Origin: Paramecium tetraurelia
Taxonomy: Eukaryota; Ciliophora; Oligohymenophorea; Peniculida; Parameciidae
DNA length: 64,000 nt
Direction: 5' to 3'
Assembly: GCF_000165425.1 (NCBI RefSeq)
Contig: NW_001799625.1
Location: 296,119-360,118, forward strand
The translations under genes were made by a program, and so were the position numbers. The notes beneath the pieces were generated by a model. That model saw nothing but the letters and a program-made list of their open reading frames with translations, ran no database searches and was not told where the DNA came from. Positions 37,711 to 50,079 of this stretch are shown here, piece by piece (the first letter of the stretch is position 1; each line of letters opens with the position of its first letter).

Positions 37711-39469
37711 ATGAATTAATAAAACATTATCGAATTCTTTCCACACTTACATGAACACTTTTAATCCATCCTTTTCAATTTGTACAGAAATGAAACCTTA
37801 CAAAAGTATCATAGCATCGTTCAACAAATAAAAACTAAGTTTCCATTACCAGAATAAATGCCTTAATTTATCTATCCAAATGTTGAATAACTCACGGAGT
37901 TCTTTCTTCAAAACTATTAACCAATCATTTTGGATTTAGCTTCTCTCTATTAGAAGCCGAATGTGAAAATAAAGTTATTTAAGAATGCTGTGTATTTTGG
38001 AGAGATATATCAAGAAATGAGATAAGGACAAGGTGTTCTTATTAAAGAGAACAATCAAATTTATGAAGGGTATTTTGCAAATGATAAAAAAGATGGAATT
38101 GGCTTTGAAATATTAAAAGGAGATACATTTTATCATGGGCATTACGTTTAGGGATTTCCTCATGGGGAAGGTGTATATAAATCTCTATCTCATTCATATA
38201 TTGGTTAATGGCAACATGGAAAGAAGGTAACTAATATCAAAATATAATAAGAGTGGAACTGGGTGGTGTGTTGGAAATAAGAATGATTATTTTTTAGGGA
38301 CTTGGGAGAATGGAAAGTTTTATGGATTCGGTTTACACATTCATGATTCAATGTACGAATTATATATCATTTTAAATAGATATTTTGGTGAAGTCATCAA
38401 TGATTTAAAATATGGCTATGGAGAAGAATACTTTCCTGAAGGTGACATCTACAAGGGATAGTATAAGAATGGACTACCAAATGGTAAGGGTAAATATCTT
38501 TGGAAGAATGGAAATTCATATTCTGGAGAATTTCAAAATGGTTTGAGATGGGGAGAAGGATTTTGGGAGTAAAAAACCGAAAAAGGCATTCAATTCTATA
38601 AAGGCCAATATGTAAATGACAAGAAAAATGGTCACGGCCATTTTCATTATTCTAATGGTACTGAGTATATAGGTGAATTTAATGATGATCAAAGACAAGG
38701 ATTTGGAGAAATCATTTGGCCAGAAAAGGCTACTTATAAAGGTTATTGGAAACAAGGTTTAATGGAAGGAGAAGGAATTTATTCTCATGAAAACAATAAG
38801 CTACAAGGCATTTGGAAATAAAATTAACTAATTTCTTAAGAGAAAGTTCGAGTCTCTCTAAATCAATTCCCTTTGGTAAATCAATTGAAAGACATTGTAG
38901 AAGATGAAGAAATACAATCCCAGATTGCTGAGGAACCTGATCATGAAAAAATTGGTGATATTTTCAAGAAGATCACTCTTTAAAGCAAGACAAGTTTATG
39001 CATTTCTGACACCTCAAAATTACCTTAACTTGCATCGATTTAAAAATAATAAGATATAATTATTTGTGGTCAGCCCAGTTCATATCCCACTTAAAGAACT
39101 AACTAAACTTCCTCGATTGGTATTTAGACTGAAAGTAATTAAACAAAAAAAAAATTACTCACTGAGTTGCCTTATATATCTACAAAAAGAAAGCATGCTT
39201 TATCAAGCTATAGAATTGATAGTAAAACTAAGATTACTAAAAAGAATTTGAGTGAATCAGTTACAAATACTAATTCCCCTAATACAAGAGAAAGCGAGTT
39301 TAAAAATAATGTCATTCATTAATCATAAGAAAAGAAATCACGTAAAGTCAAATAAAGGTTATCTTTACTATCAAAAGTTGAAGAAAAAGTATTAAAAATA
39401 AGACTTGAGAAATAAAAGTTGAGTCCCTATAAGTTTGAAAAATTATGGAGTAAAAAAGTACACTAATGA
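37711..39469 (+). CDS. MORN-repeat protein with extended C-terminus
   Basis: The product is 568 residues with introns of 25 and 27 nt. Residues 1-95 form a helical N-terminal region without MORN repeats. About nine MORN units follow (for example VYFGEIYQEMRQGQG, YIGEFNDDQRQGFGE, TYKGYWKQGLMEGEG), ending near residue 350. The last 200 residues are Lys/Ser/Gln-rich with no domain. It is likely a cortical, basal-body or membrane-associated scaffold protein. It is unlike the MORN protein at the left edge, which appears to be mostly repeats. Confidence 0.88.
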
Positions 39470-39647
39470 TCCCTTATTATTTTAGGTTGTTAATTAAGCT
39501 AGATCTTTGATATATCCACCTGTATGGGTCCCTCCTTCTTTACATCCATAAATCTGTAGAAAGATTTGAAAACAAAAATTGATTGTTTTTTGTAAATAAT
39601 TTTCCTAATATAATTTAAAACAATAATAATTAATTCATTAATTTGGA

Positions 39648-40693
39648 TCATTGGTGTTGAGTTGACGATGATCTGAATTATTAATCTAATTATAATCTCA
39701 TATTATTTACTGTTGCTATGCAATAATTGATTATTATATTATTGCATTTAAATATTGTCACCATTCCCGTTATAAATTGGAATGGATGCATGATCTTTAA
39801 GTAACAAACTTTCATTATGATGATTTTTAGGCCACAATATTCCATCACCTACTGGTCTTCCTCCTTCCATTTATATTGGCAGGAACCATGACAATTTACT
39901 CATTCCAAATACTTGTACCCAATTATAATATGGCTTTAAATCATATTAATTAAAATCATCATTTTGCTATCCTGTCTCTTCATTTCTTTTCTTTTCTAAG
40001 TTTTCTATTGTGGTTCTATTACTTAATACCAATTCTAAATGAAATTTAAAAAACATAGTTATTAAACATGATGCTAAACAACTAATTCCAAAGGCACATA
40101 ATAATAAAAGCCCATCAATAAAATGCAGATCTCCTTCTGACTTTACGAAAAGCATTATATTTTCAAATTCCACATATATTCCATACCCTAAACCAATTAC
40201 AGCGCAATAAGAATCAAGGATAACATAAAATAACATTTGCATAAAAAATTTTCTGTTTTAAAATCCGACACAATTATTTATCCAAGGACAATGGTGATCC
40301 ATATTTAACACACATCGATTGCATGCTGAACAATGCTAATTATTTTTTATCAAACTAAAATACATGGCATCTTTCAGGTTTGAAAATATGACAAACTAAA
40401 CAAAATTTTCTTTTTTTTTATTCAGGGTCATTCAAGGAAAAATCCCCAATGTTAGGGAACTCTGCCTGGGTCTGTAAACATAGTTTTAAATAAGCTCCAC
40501 CCCAATAAAGCTGTTAGTATTGTAAATAGAAGCAAGTAAGGAATTCTATAATTCGAACCTATTTTGAAAAATTAAATTGTTATTTACTTCCAATCAAATC
40601 TATCCAAACTACTTTTACATTAACTATGTAGACGAACACTATTGAAAAACAAATGAAGTAAATGAAAAATTTATTAAGGTACTTCTTAATCAT
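39648..40693 (-). CDS. DHHC-type palmitoyltransferase
   Basis: The product is 320 residues after introns of 29, 28 and 25 nt, starting at ATG 40693-40691. It has two N-terminal transmembrane segments, then DPGRVPQHWG, then the cysteine-rich DHHC domain: FCLVCHIFKPERCHHCSACN, then RCVLNMDHHCPWINNCVG. Two further membrane segments follow, then the conserved YYNWVQVFG block (the PaCCT-like region). The catalytic DHHC is intact. The enzyme transfers palmitate to cysteines of membrane proteins, in ER, Golgi or plasma membrane. One surplus base near 40431-40445, between the second TM and the DHHC domain, breaks the frame; removal gives 321 codons. It is divergent from the EFCAB10-like gene. Confidence 0.92.
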
Positions 40694-40886
40694 TCTTTGA
40701 TATAAATAATAATATGAAATTCAAATAATATAAATCTCTTATTAGAATTCTTTATATGTATTTTCTCTCTTCCTTTTGCTTTGAATTCAAAGATCTCCCT
40801 TATTTCTTTAATACTTTTTCCTCAAATTGTTTATATATATTTTGTCATATTCATACAAAATATATATAATATTAAAATTTTTATAG

Positions 40887-41313
40887 ATGAATTATAAAGT
40901 TGAATCAGCTGATGAATATTTAAGAAGAAATAGAATAATGGAATTATTTGAAGATCTTTGCACTAAAGCCAGCTACATTCAACCTGAGAATTTAGAGGAA
41001 TTTTTTATTGAAGATTTGAGGATTAAATAAAAATAGGGGTATCAATAAAAGTATAACGATTGGGTAGATTCATCACTCCAATATTTACAAAGGCTGAAAT
41101 TTAAAATATTTTTGAATTATTTGACTTAAAACGTGATGGATATATCACATAAGAGAATTGCAGAAAGGCATTATTGACAATTGCATCATCCCAAAAATAA
41201 TAAGAAATTATTGAAGCAACTCAAGTAAGAAATAAACTGATTTTTTATAGGTGATAGATGAAAAAGTAGATATCAATAGATTTTAAAGATTAGTTGAATA
41301 ATTTTTAGGATGA
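40887..41313 (+). CDS. EFCAB10-like protein (RIIa-type domain plus EF-hand)
   Basis: The product is 123 residues with introns of 29 and 26 nt. Residues 5-50 (EYLRRNRIMELFEDLCTKAS) fit the RIIa/dimerisation-docking type helix pair found at the start of EFCAB10. One EF-hand follows (FDLKRDGYITQE) with acidic ligands at positions 1 and 12. A small C-terminal helix ends the protein. EFCAB10 relatives are ciliary; an axonemal role is an inference. The first intron is needed to join LRIKQKQG to FITPIFTKAEI. Confidence 0.75.
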
Positions 41314-42387
41314 ATACTTGAATAAATATTTAATTATGATAATATAAATCGATAATATAGACACTTATTTTAATATTAATATCATCGTGTATACTCATCT
41401 ATAAGTTATTGATAATGGTTTGAATAGCTTGCAATCTGTATTTTAAAAAGTATAATACAAATTTACAACTAAATGTTATCAATTATTTTAATTTTCTAAA
41501 TTGTATGATTAAAAATTTGGATTAAATTTTAGAGGAAGAAATTACTAAAGTTTAAGAATGTTGAAAAAGAAAGATAAATGTAATAGTCTTGAAGAAATAT
41601 TAAATTTAAATCTAATAGATATAAAACTATGGCTTTCCTTTGAAATCAATAGGTTTGTTATAATGAAGTAAAAAATAATGTACCATTGATGATTAGTATC
41701 AACTAAATTTTTTTCATTACTCTAAACGTCAAAAATTATCAAGAAATTAGTTAAGAACTATGAGCCATATTGATCAATTATAATATTTTAAGGAGCATTT
41801 ACAAAATAATATCAAAAGTAAACAAGAAACATGAAGAATGATATTACAAGTTTTATATTTGATAGATTAAGTAAAATCATATCATAAGGAAGTTACTTTT
41901 AAACATAATTCATCTTTATAAGCATTAGATAACTATTAAAATCAATGAGCATTATTGATAATTCTTAATCAAGAAGGTTGCTCTGTTTGATTAATAATAA
42001 TCATTTGTAGTAGGTAGGCGATAATTACAATAAAAATCTGATAAAAAGGAATGATATTAGTTTATCTTTTGGTTTCAGTGAATATTTGAAAGCTGACTCC
42101 AAAAGTTTTCAACTGGTAGAAAAAATCTGCATTTAGTTTTAGTTGTTATAATATAATTCAATTCATTAATTGATAAACCAATTATATAATGCTATTAAAA
42201 ATTTGTGCGATAACTCAAATTGAATGATTTTTATAGATTATTGTAATTATAAATTTAAATGATCCGTTCTAATGATTCCAAATTTAACCAGCATTTTAAA
42301 AAAGATTCTTTTTATTTTCTAACTAAATTTTGTGTTCATTTTGTATTTTGATTATAAAATAAAACCAATAATTAATTTATATAATAA
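41314..42387. other. 1.1-kb AT-rich intergenic region, nothing recognised
   Basis: No sustained coding frame, repeats or RNA gene seen. It presumably carries the promoter of the helicase gene. Confidence 0.4.
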
Positions 42388-44763
42388 ATGTAGTTTCTTA
42401 ATCCAAAAAAGTAAAAATTTTAGTAAATACAGAAATAAGAGTTCAATTTTCAACTACTTGATGAAAATAGAGTGTTTATGACAGGAACATTTACTGCTTT
42501 CACTGATGAAGTGAAATAGTATATAAAAGTAATCCACTTCATTATCAGCATAGTAAAACAATGGAAGCTTTTAAAATTTGGATGGAGAGAAAGGTTGGAT
42601 AATACCAATAGGAAATTATTAGAATTTGATAACTAATGTAAAATCAATGAATATTTTTAGCTAAAATCATTATAGTCAGAAGTAATGATAAAGTAATTGC
42701 CGCAATTATTGTAAAAACTATAAAATCTCAATATGAAAGAAATAAAGTATTTTGATAACGGTCAACTGGTTACCTTAAAGTATAATAATCAGATAAGTTA
42801 TGAGTAAATTGATAAAACATTAGAAGACACATTATATGAATATCAAAAAGATTGTGTTAAATAAGGTTTAAAATTCAATGGTAGAATTTTGATTGCAGAT
42901 GATATGGGTGTTGGTAAGACAGTGTAATCTTTGGCTCTTGCAAGTATGTATAAATAGAATTGGCCTCTGTTAATTATGTGTCCCTCGCCATTGAGATTGA
43001 ATTGGTAGGATGAAATCATACATTGGTTAAAGATACATAAAACTGATATTTAATTGATTAATTGTGGTCGAGAGGGTATAAGAATGAATGCTAAAATAGT
43101 TGTGGTTTCATATGATATTTGCGCTAAGATCAAAGATGTAAATATTAATTAATAAATTTAGAATTTAATGAATCGAAAGTTCTAAATTTGCATAGCAGAT
43201 GAATGTCATTACTTAAAAAGCCCTTCATCAATACGAAGTCAAGTATGCGTTCCAATTCTGAGATAATGTATGCAGACAATCCTATTGACTGGCACACCTG
43301 CATTATCAAAACCAAAAGACTTATTCAATCTATTGAATATTATTAGACCAGATATCTTTGGTAATTTTAAGGAATTTGGATATCGATATTGTGATCCAAA
43401 ATTAAGTAGATTCACAAAAGGGATAGACTTTGATGGGGCATCAAATTTAAAAGAATTGTACTTCTTATTGAGAAATTATATAATGATAAGAAGATAGAAG
43501 AAAGATGTTTTGAGTCAGTTACCTGAAAAGAGAAGAGTAAAAGTAAGAATTCCAGGAGAGACAAGTTAAGTCAAATAAATAGGGGCTCTTTTGAATTAAT
43601 TGGGGAATATTGATATTCAATAACTTATTAATAAAGATACAATCTTTCAGGAATAAAAGGATTAAAGTGAATAATTGCTTACAATAAATTCTATTTTATA
43701 GAAGTGCTATATGCTTACTGGTTAAGCAAAGATTAAGGCTATAAAAGATTATATTTGTACATTGTTTGAAAATGAAATTAAATTTTTATTTTTTGCACAC
43801 CATTAAGATGTATTGGATGCTGTATAAGAATATTGTGTTCAAAATGAAATTTAATATATGAGAATTGATGGTAATGTTGGAGTTGAACAAAGACATTTGA
43901 ATGTACAAATGTTTTAGAATAATGATGAAATTAGGATTGCTATTTTGAGTGTTACATCTGCTAATTATGGAATTACATTGACAGCAGCCTCAACTATAGT
44001 GTTCGGTGAAATGCATTGGACTCCTGCTATTATGCTGTAAGCAGAGGATAGAGCACATAGAATTGGTTAGGTTTAATGTGTTGATTGCCATTATCTAATA
44101 GGAGATGGGACATTAGATGATCATATTTTCAATAAGATTGAAAATAAAATGAATACTGTTTCAAATTTTATTGATGGATAAAAGTAAAACTTAGGAGCAT
44201 TAGAATTTTCAGCTGAGGAAGCATTGGTTAAAGGAACATCAAAGCCTACCTTGGTTTCCGATAAAGGCGAATCTATTTTGTAGGATGGTAATATACAACC
44301 TTCAAACTAAGCCTTAACAGAAGATGATATGCAGGAAATCTACCAACTATTAGAATCTAGATCAAAAGAAAAATAAGATTAATTAGATTTAGAGTAGGCT
44401 GAATCTTAACAAAAAAAGAATAATATTAAAAAAAAATAAGTTGAAATTTCTAGTTAAGTTAAAAATTAATGTTCAACACTAAAACAATAATTACTGGATA
44501 AATATTTGAGTAGCAACAATGCAAAGAAAGAAGTTATAGAAGATAAAAAGGAATTTAATAAAATATAAAAGGTTATCGAAGAAAACAAATAATTAACTTA
44601 TGGAAAAATTCCTTAAAAATTGAGTTATTAATACTTGTAAAGTAGATTAAACGCAGACAGCAAATCAACTGAATCAGGATAAAAGAAACTTGCTCTACAT
44701 TTCACTAAGTAACAACCAAGTCCCAACAGCTAAGAAGAAATTATTGATTAGAAAGTTAATTGA
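42388..44763 (+). CDS. SMARCAL1/HARP-type SNF2 annealing helicase
   Basis: The product is about 775 residues. Two introns are deduced in the 5' part (42529-42553 and 42638-42660): they restore a HARP-like block (NNGSFQNLDGEKGWIIPI, then NYQNLI) that unspliced reading destroys. The ATPase core follows: motif I DDMGVGKT (about 155), DECH (about 255), LLTGTPALSKPKDLF, then the C-terminal helicase lobe with LRIDGNVGVEQR and motif VI QAEDRAHRIGQ. SMARCAL1/ZRANB3 family proteins re-anneal RPA-coated single strands and remodel stalled replication forks in the nucleus. The N-terminal RPA-binding helix of animal SMARCAL1 is not visible. The C-terminal 190 residues are Gln/Lys-rich and poorly conserved. 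Confidence 0.92.
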
Positions 44764-44829
44764 TTTATTATTATATTTATTATTTTTTTTTATAAATTAA
44801 TTTGGTTACAAAATCAACAGTAGGATAAA

Positions 44830-46228
44830 TCATCCTTTTATCAACAATATAAGAGAATTTATTGCTGCAAAAGATCCAACAATTATTCCAATAATCATCA
44901 AACAACAATATGTTGTCCTTTATCTTACCGATTAGTTATCAAAGAAGTTCTTCTTGTAGATAATCAATGGGAAATAGAATTGTAGAGCACTTCCAGAAAA
45001 TCCACCTACTAGAGATAAAAATACAGCAAATTATGGAATAAACATCGCTATCAAACTTAGGAGTACCACTTAAACCATCCTTATTATAATTCGTTTTCTG
45101 TTTGCTGAGTCTTAACTCTTTTATATCTATCAATATTGATTATTGTATTACATATGAATTTACTTTTTAGTTAGTTTCTAAAATTTAAAATGCAGGCAAT
45201 AATTAGACTGGAAATGAGAGTAATAATCCAATAGCATAGCTTATTTAAACTACAGCCATGAAAGGATTATCTTACAAATTAAACAACACAATTTAATTGA
45301 TATCTGTGCCATAGCCAATACCACACACCAAAGAAAAAATAATAAATAAGATCACTACAGCAATTGTAGTTAATTACAACAATCTTTAAAATTTCTCCTT
45401 CTTCTGCATCGAAGATTGAATGTTTAGTAAAACTCCAACAGCTTCAAATGAGTATATCGAGACACCAATCATTGTTGATAAACCTGAAAAGTCTATCAAA
45501 CTTTATTTTTCAGGATAACTCTCATTGATAATTGCTTATATAGCTGAAACCATTATCATTACTAGTGGAAATACTATCAGTCCATTCGCAATTGCACTTA
45601 CCTTTGTAAATACAGCCATATTAGATATTAGTGTCATTGGGAGTAAAATTAATAAGGCTATTAAAAGATAATATAATTAATGTTGAAATGAAGATGTGGA
45701 ATTACCATAGAAAGCAATTTCAAAAAACTCCATAAAAAAAATAACATAACTTATGCAACATCCCCATTACATAGTTCCAACAATTAATTTACTAAATGAT
45801 CTATACCTTGCACCCAAAGTAATTTCAATAAATTTTGAATAATCCATTAATTGATTAGGTTGCCTATATTTATCGGCCATCATGATGAAATTCACTTATT
45901 AATAATTTATGAGCAAACTTAGAAGCACAAAAACTATAGTTGATAGAACATAACCTCCTTTGGCAAAACTGTAAGGCAATGCGAGTATTCCAGAACCAAC
46001 AAAAGTTTTAAAAAGGGTTAAAGTTGCCCCTTTGTAAGATGATTGCTTCTTTGGGGCCACTTTTTATTATTGAATTTAGTCAAGAGTTATTGGTTTATAT
46101 TCTAGATTTATTTCAATTTGAGGAGCAGGCCCTAATTGTTTCTCATCAAGGATATTATTAGATCCAAATTCATTGGATCCTATATTTTAAGATTAAATCC
46201 CTGCGTTATATTATTTTTCATCAAGCAT
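44830..46228 (-). CDS. AAAP/SLC38-36-type amino-acid transporter
   Basis: The product is 453 residues with one 37-nt intron, starting MLDEKQYNAG. A polar cytosolic N-terminus of about 75 residues precedes eleven or so hydrophobic segments. TM1 carries the family motif (ATLTLFKTFVGSGILALPYS), and later segments include YSFEAVGVLLNIQ and AIGLLLSFPVQLLPA. These transporters couple amino-acid movement to H+ or Na+ in plasma or lysosomal membranes; the substrate cannot be told. Its stop lies 66 bp downstream of the helicase stop (convergent). Confidence 0.93.
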
Positions 46229-46355
46229 AGTATTTATTTAAATAATTATTTATTAAAGAGATTGTTAGTATATTTAATCTCAATTTCAGATAATAAGTCA
46301 TTAAATAGATATCAATATTCTATTAATATAAACCATAAAATAATTTTAATAACAA

Positions 46356-47315
46356 TCAGTTCTAACTGTTAAGATAGTGTAGATATTATTCATATCTTAA
46401 TGGTGATTACCTTTCATTTATAGCTTATTTTTCTATTTTCCCATCTTTAATATAAATAACCCTGTGGGCATAGCATTCAAGATCAGGATTATGAGTAACC
46501 ATAACCATAGTGCAAGGTGTGGGATTAGATTCATCATATCCAAAATTATTGAGTTTCAATAAGATATCCATGACTTCAACAGTTGATTTTGAATCTAAAT
46601 CTCCTGTAGGCTCATCCAATAATAAAATTTAGGGTGAATTGGCTAAAGATCTAGCTATAGCCACTCTCTACTATTCACCACCTGATAACTCTGATGGTAA
46701 ATGATCCATTCTATCCTATAGTCCAACACTTTTCAGCAATTCTCTGACTCTTTTTTTAATTTCTTTCTCCGACTTAATTCATACATTATTTTATTACTAA
46801 TTTAGCCAAAATTCTCATGGGCAACTCTACATTTTCATAAGCTGTCATTGTAGCAATTAAATTAAATGTCTAGAATACAAAACCAATAGTTGTCAACCTA
46901 AGTTCGCTTAAATATGAGTCTTTTGATAACTTATTGACTTCCCTTCCTAATAATCCTATTATATTGTTTATTATTAACTTATTGTGCCACTAGTAGGTGT
47001 GTCAATTGTTCCTACTTAATTTAAGAATGTTGTTTTTCCACCACCAGAGGGACCTCTAATAATGACAAATTCTCCCCTTTTTATAGGATAAAATTCATCA
47101 TGTTGTTTTAAATTGATTTCCTTAAGAGCATAAATCTTCTCATCTCTTCCAATAAGGTTAAACTCTGTAAAATTAAAGATTAGGATACCTTTTGATACAT
47201 CTTCACATTCAATTACATTCTCATCTTATGGCCCAAATTCTTTTGGAGGTAAATTATAAATATCTTTAACCTGTCCCATCATTGCTTCTTTTTCTGGAGA
47301 TCCTGTAAATATCAT
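46356..47315 (-). CDS. LolD/MacB-type ABC ATPase without membrane domain
   Basis: The product is 303 residues with introns of 23 and 25 nt. It is a stand-alone nucleotide-binding domain. Walker A is GPSGGGKTT (about residue 88), then a Q-loop (FQTFNLIATMTAYENV), signature LSGGEQQRVAIARSLANSP, Walker B ILLLDEPTGDLDS, and switch His in VTHNPDL. The order and the EPTGxLDS sequence are those of the lipoprotein-releasing/MacB exporter ATPases. No permease gene adjoins it, so it must pair with a subunit encoded elsewhere or act alone. Residues 1-35 are a polar extension; there is no clear targeting peptide. Confidence 0.93.
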
Positions 47316-48979
47316 TATTGAAATATAATGATGTAAATATTTATTTTTAATATTTACTTTGTTTCTATCCTTCAATTAAAATAGATTGAAAGTATCCAAA
47401 ATTTATAGAAACTTAAAACAATTTTAAAGACTATTATTAGATGAGCATTGAATGAATAATAAAATTTTTTTCTGTTTAAACAAATTGAAGCAAATGGAAT
47501 TTTAAAAAATCAAATCCTATCTTCAAATTGGCTGAGTAATTAACTATAATCTAATATCTAAGGCTTAATTTAATGAAATTAAATCTGCTTTTTAAGAAAA
47601 TATGAAAGGAATTAAGGTTTTTGATTTCGCTTGGCCTTTCTCAAGATTTAATTATGAATAAACCAAAAACCATAGATCATTAAGTATATGGCTATGTTAT
47701 TTGATATTTAGATAATTTCAATCAATATAATTGATACTATTGATAAGGATTAATTATTTTAAAAATTATACAAAAATAAAAACAATTAAGTGATTTACCA
47801 TCAAATTGGGTTTTTTACTATAGGTCTTATCAATAGAGACTAAAAACTTCCAACACCTCTAATTACTAATATTTGAACTTAGAATCCTAAATAATAAACT
47901 TACTTTATAATCCATATTCAAAATTCTATTGCTAAAGTAAGCTTTTTTTTTTTATGAGAAACTTCATAGAATTCAACTTATCAATTATAGTTCTGATAGG
48001 CTTTTAATTGAGCCTTCTGAATTTATAATTATAATTAATTTCACAATTACAACAATTAACATTACGAGCCAGCACAGTTTCTCTTTTGAAACAAAGAATT
48101 GATGCTAAATTTTAATAACTTAATTTAATTTACAATTATCTGCGGATGTGTCGCATTAAATAACATAACAAAAAATAATCTCTATTTCTGATTTCTACTC
48201 AGATCAATCTGATTTAATCTAACAAATAAATATTTTTATGGTATACAATATACAGTAGACTAAACCTCTACTATAGTTCTATTATAGTTTGAAAATAGGA
48301 TCAAAAGAAGATATGACTGATGATTATAATTCTTTCAGAAAATAGTTTTTTTGAGAAGAATGATAATTTATCAGTCATATCTCCTTTTGAAATTCAATTT
48401 AATATTTAATTTGAATATAAAATTTACAAAAAGGATTGACTGTTGAGATTCCCTTTTACTGATTGGAATAGTTAGCAATCAGTCCAAGCTGTGAGTTAGG
48501 AACTACCTTGGATCAAAACAATTGGATTAAAGAAATTGGTAAATTTAAGTAATCTGTTAAAGACTATCAAGCTAGTTATTTAAAAAAAACAAAGTAAAAG
48601 GATCTTATTTATTAATTTGTCAAAGGAAAAATAAATTAGAAATAATGTTAAAAATTGTAAGTGATATGAATTAGGAAGAATAGTTCAATCATTAAGTTGT
48701 AATGAATAAAATCCATTCTAATCTATTATTTAATTTAATACAAAACCTATTTGTTACCAAATTAAAAAATTTGAAATAAAAGAGAAATTACGATAAATTT
48801 ATATTCCAATTGAGTATTAGCTTAATTTAAAGTAAATTTTTTGAATTTAAATAATAGAATTATAATGTTAAATAATAGAAATCAATCAATCATAAATTAT
48901 AGAATAATCCTCTAGCGTTTTTTTCATATACTCATTTTCACTTTATTTATTTATATTAGGGAAATTTATTTATTCATTG
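47316..48979. other. Gene-poor region preceding WD40 pseudogene
   Basis: About 1.7 kb of AT-rich sequence. Scattered short Gln/Lys-rich frames from 48.4 kb on may be decayed 5' sequence of the WD40 gene, but I cannot join them. A long inverted repeat lies at 48309-48382. Otherwise nothing. Confidence 0.35.
48309..48382. repeat. Inverted repeat / potential hairpin
   Basis: AGATATGACTGAT at 48309-48321 is perfectly complemented by ATCAGTCATATCT at 48370-48382. The arms continue with mismatches for about 14 more bases each, leaving a loop of roughly 18-20 nt containing a T-run. It is not in a coding region. No flanking TA-type element boundary is certain. Confidence 0.75.
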
Positions 48980-50079
48980 AGGAGTTTCTCAATATAAGGA
49001 GGAGAAAAGGAAGTCAAAGAAATCATTGAATGGTTAAAGTCTTTACATAAGAATGATAGATAATAATCATAAGAATAATCAAAGGAAACGTAATTAACTT
49101 ATGAATTGCTTCCTCAAATGTTGGGCAATTGCTTTTGATTATCATACAAAATTTTTAATAACGGGATCTGAATCCAACATCATAACTATGCATTTCAAAA
49201 GTGGGGCATTAAAAAGGATTCAGATAATTTAAAAACATGAATCCTGGATAACTACCCTTAATTTCTTCAGATAAATGCAATTATTTATATCTGGATCATC
49301 ATGCATTAAAATATGGTCTTAAAACTAGTGAGCCAATCCAAAGATTCTAATGAAATTATCACTCTTCAAATATTCAATGTTTAGTACTTTGTAATTTAAA
49401 CCCATTGGTTATAATTAGTGGTTCTAAAGACAAGAATCTAAAATTTTGGTATTAATAGGAATCGCAGTGGATTTGTAAATAAACAATTGTGGAGCATTCA
49501 AATACAGTATGTGGGTTGTCTTTAAATTAAGAAGGCAACACTTTAATTTCTTGTGGAGAGGATGATGTTATCAACATCTTAAAATTTTAGGATGATCATC
49601 AATGGAAGGTTGTTTAAAAATTGGAAGGATAGGGTGTTAGATTGTCATTTATATCTAAGGACATATTTGTATTTTAACCATGGTAAGGTAGTAAACTTGA
49701 ACTCTATACATATTCAACATAGAGTGGATTATATTATAAATATCAGGAATTACCAATTTAATCATGTAGATAATTATGTGCTAATTTATTTCCATGCTTC
49801 TTTGTTTCTTCAAAGAACATTGTACTATCCAAAAATGGTTATAATTTGAATTTTATCAAATTCAAAACCAATTCATCATAGTTTGAGGGTAAATTAGAGT
49901 AAGCTATCGATTTCAATTATCCTAATAATTGGTTGGGGAATATCTTTGGTACTATGAGCGAAGGAGGAGACTTTTTGATTACATGGGACAGCAAAACGAA
50001 ACAAATATAAATTCGGGAATATAAAGAGTTTTAATAATAAAACAAAACATCAAGTTAAAAAAATTGTTAGATTTTTTGA
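48980..50079 (+). pseudogene. Decayed WD40-repeat protein of a large Paramecium family
   Basis: WD40-type blocks appear in order: AFDYHTKFLITGSES, IQKHESWITTLNFF, SGSKDKNLKFWYQQESQW, VEHSNTVCGLSLNQEG, and GGDFLITWDSKTKQIQIREY, ending at TGA 50077-50079. The blocks lie in different frames. A frameshift near 49120 separates the leading helix (KEIIEWLKSLHK) from the first repeat, an in-frame TGA lies near 49330, and another shift precedes 49,390. No intron with usable ends repairs them. The downstream half (from about 49,390) is one open frame. Pseudogene is therefore the best call. Confidence 0.7.

Noticed and set aside
44640-44760. Possible PCNA-binding (PIP) box QKKLALHF in the helicase tail
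   Set aside because: The spacing of the aromatic residues does not match QxxLxxFF, so I do not claim PCNA binding.
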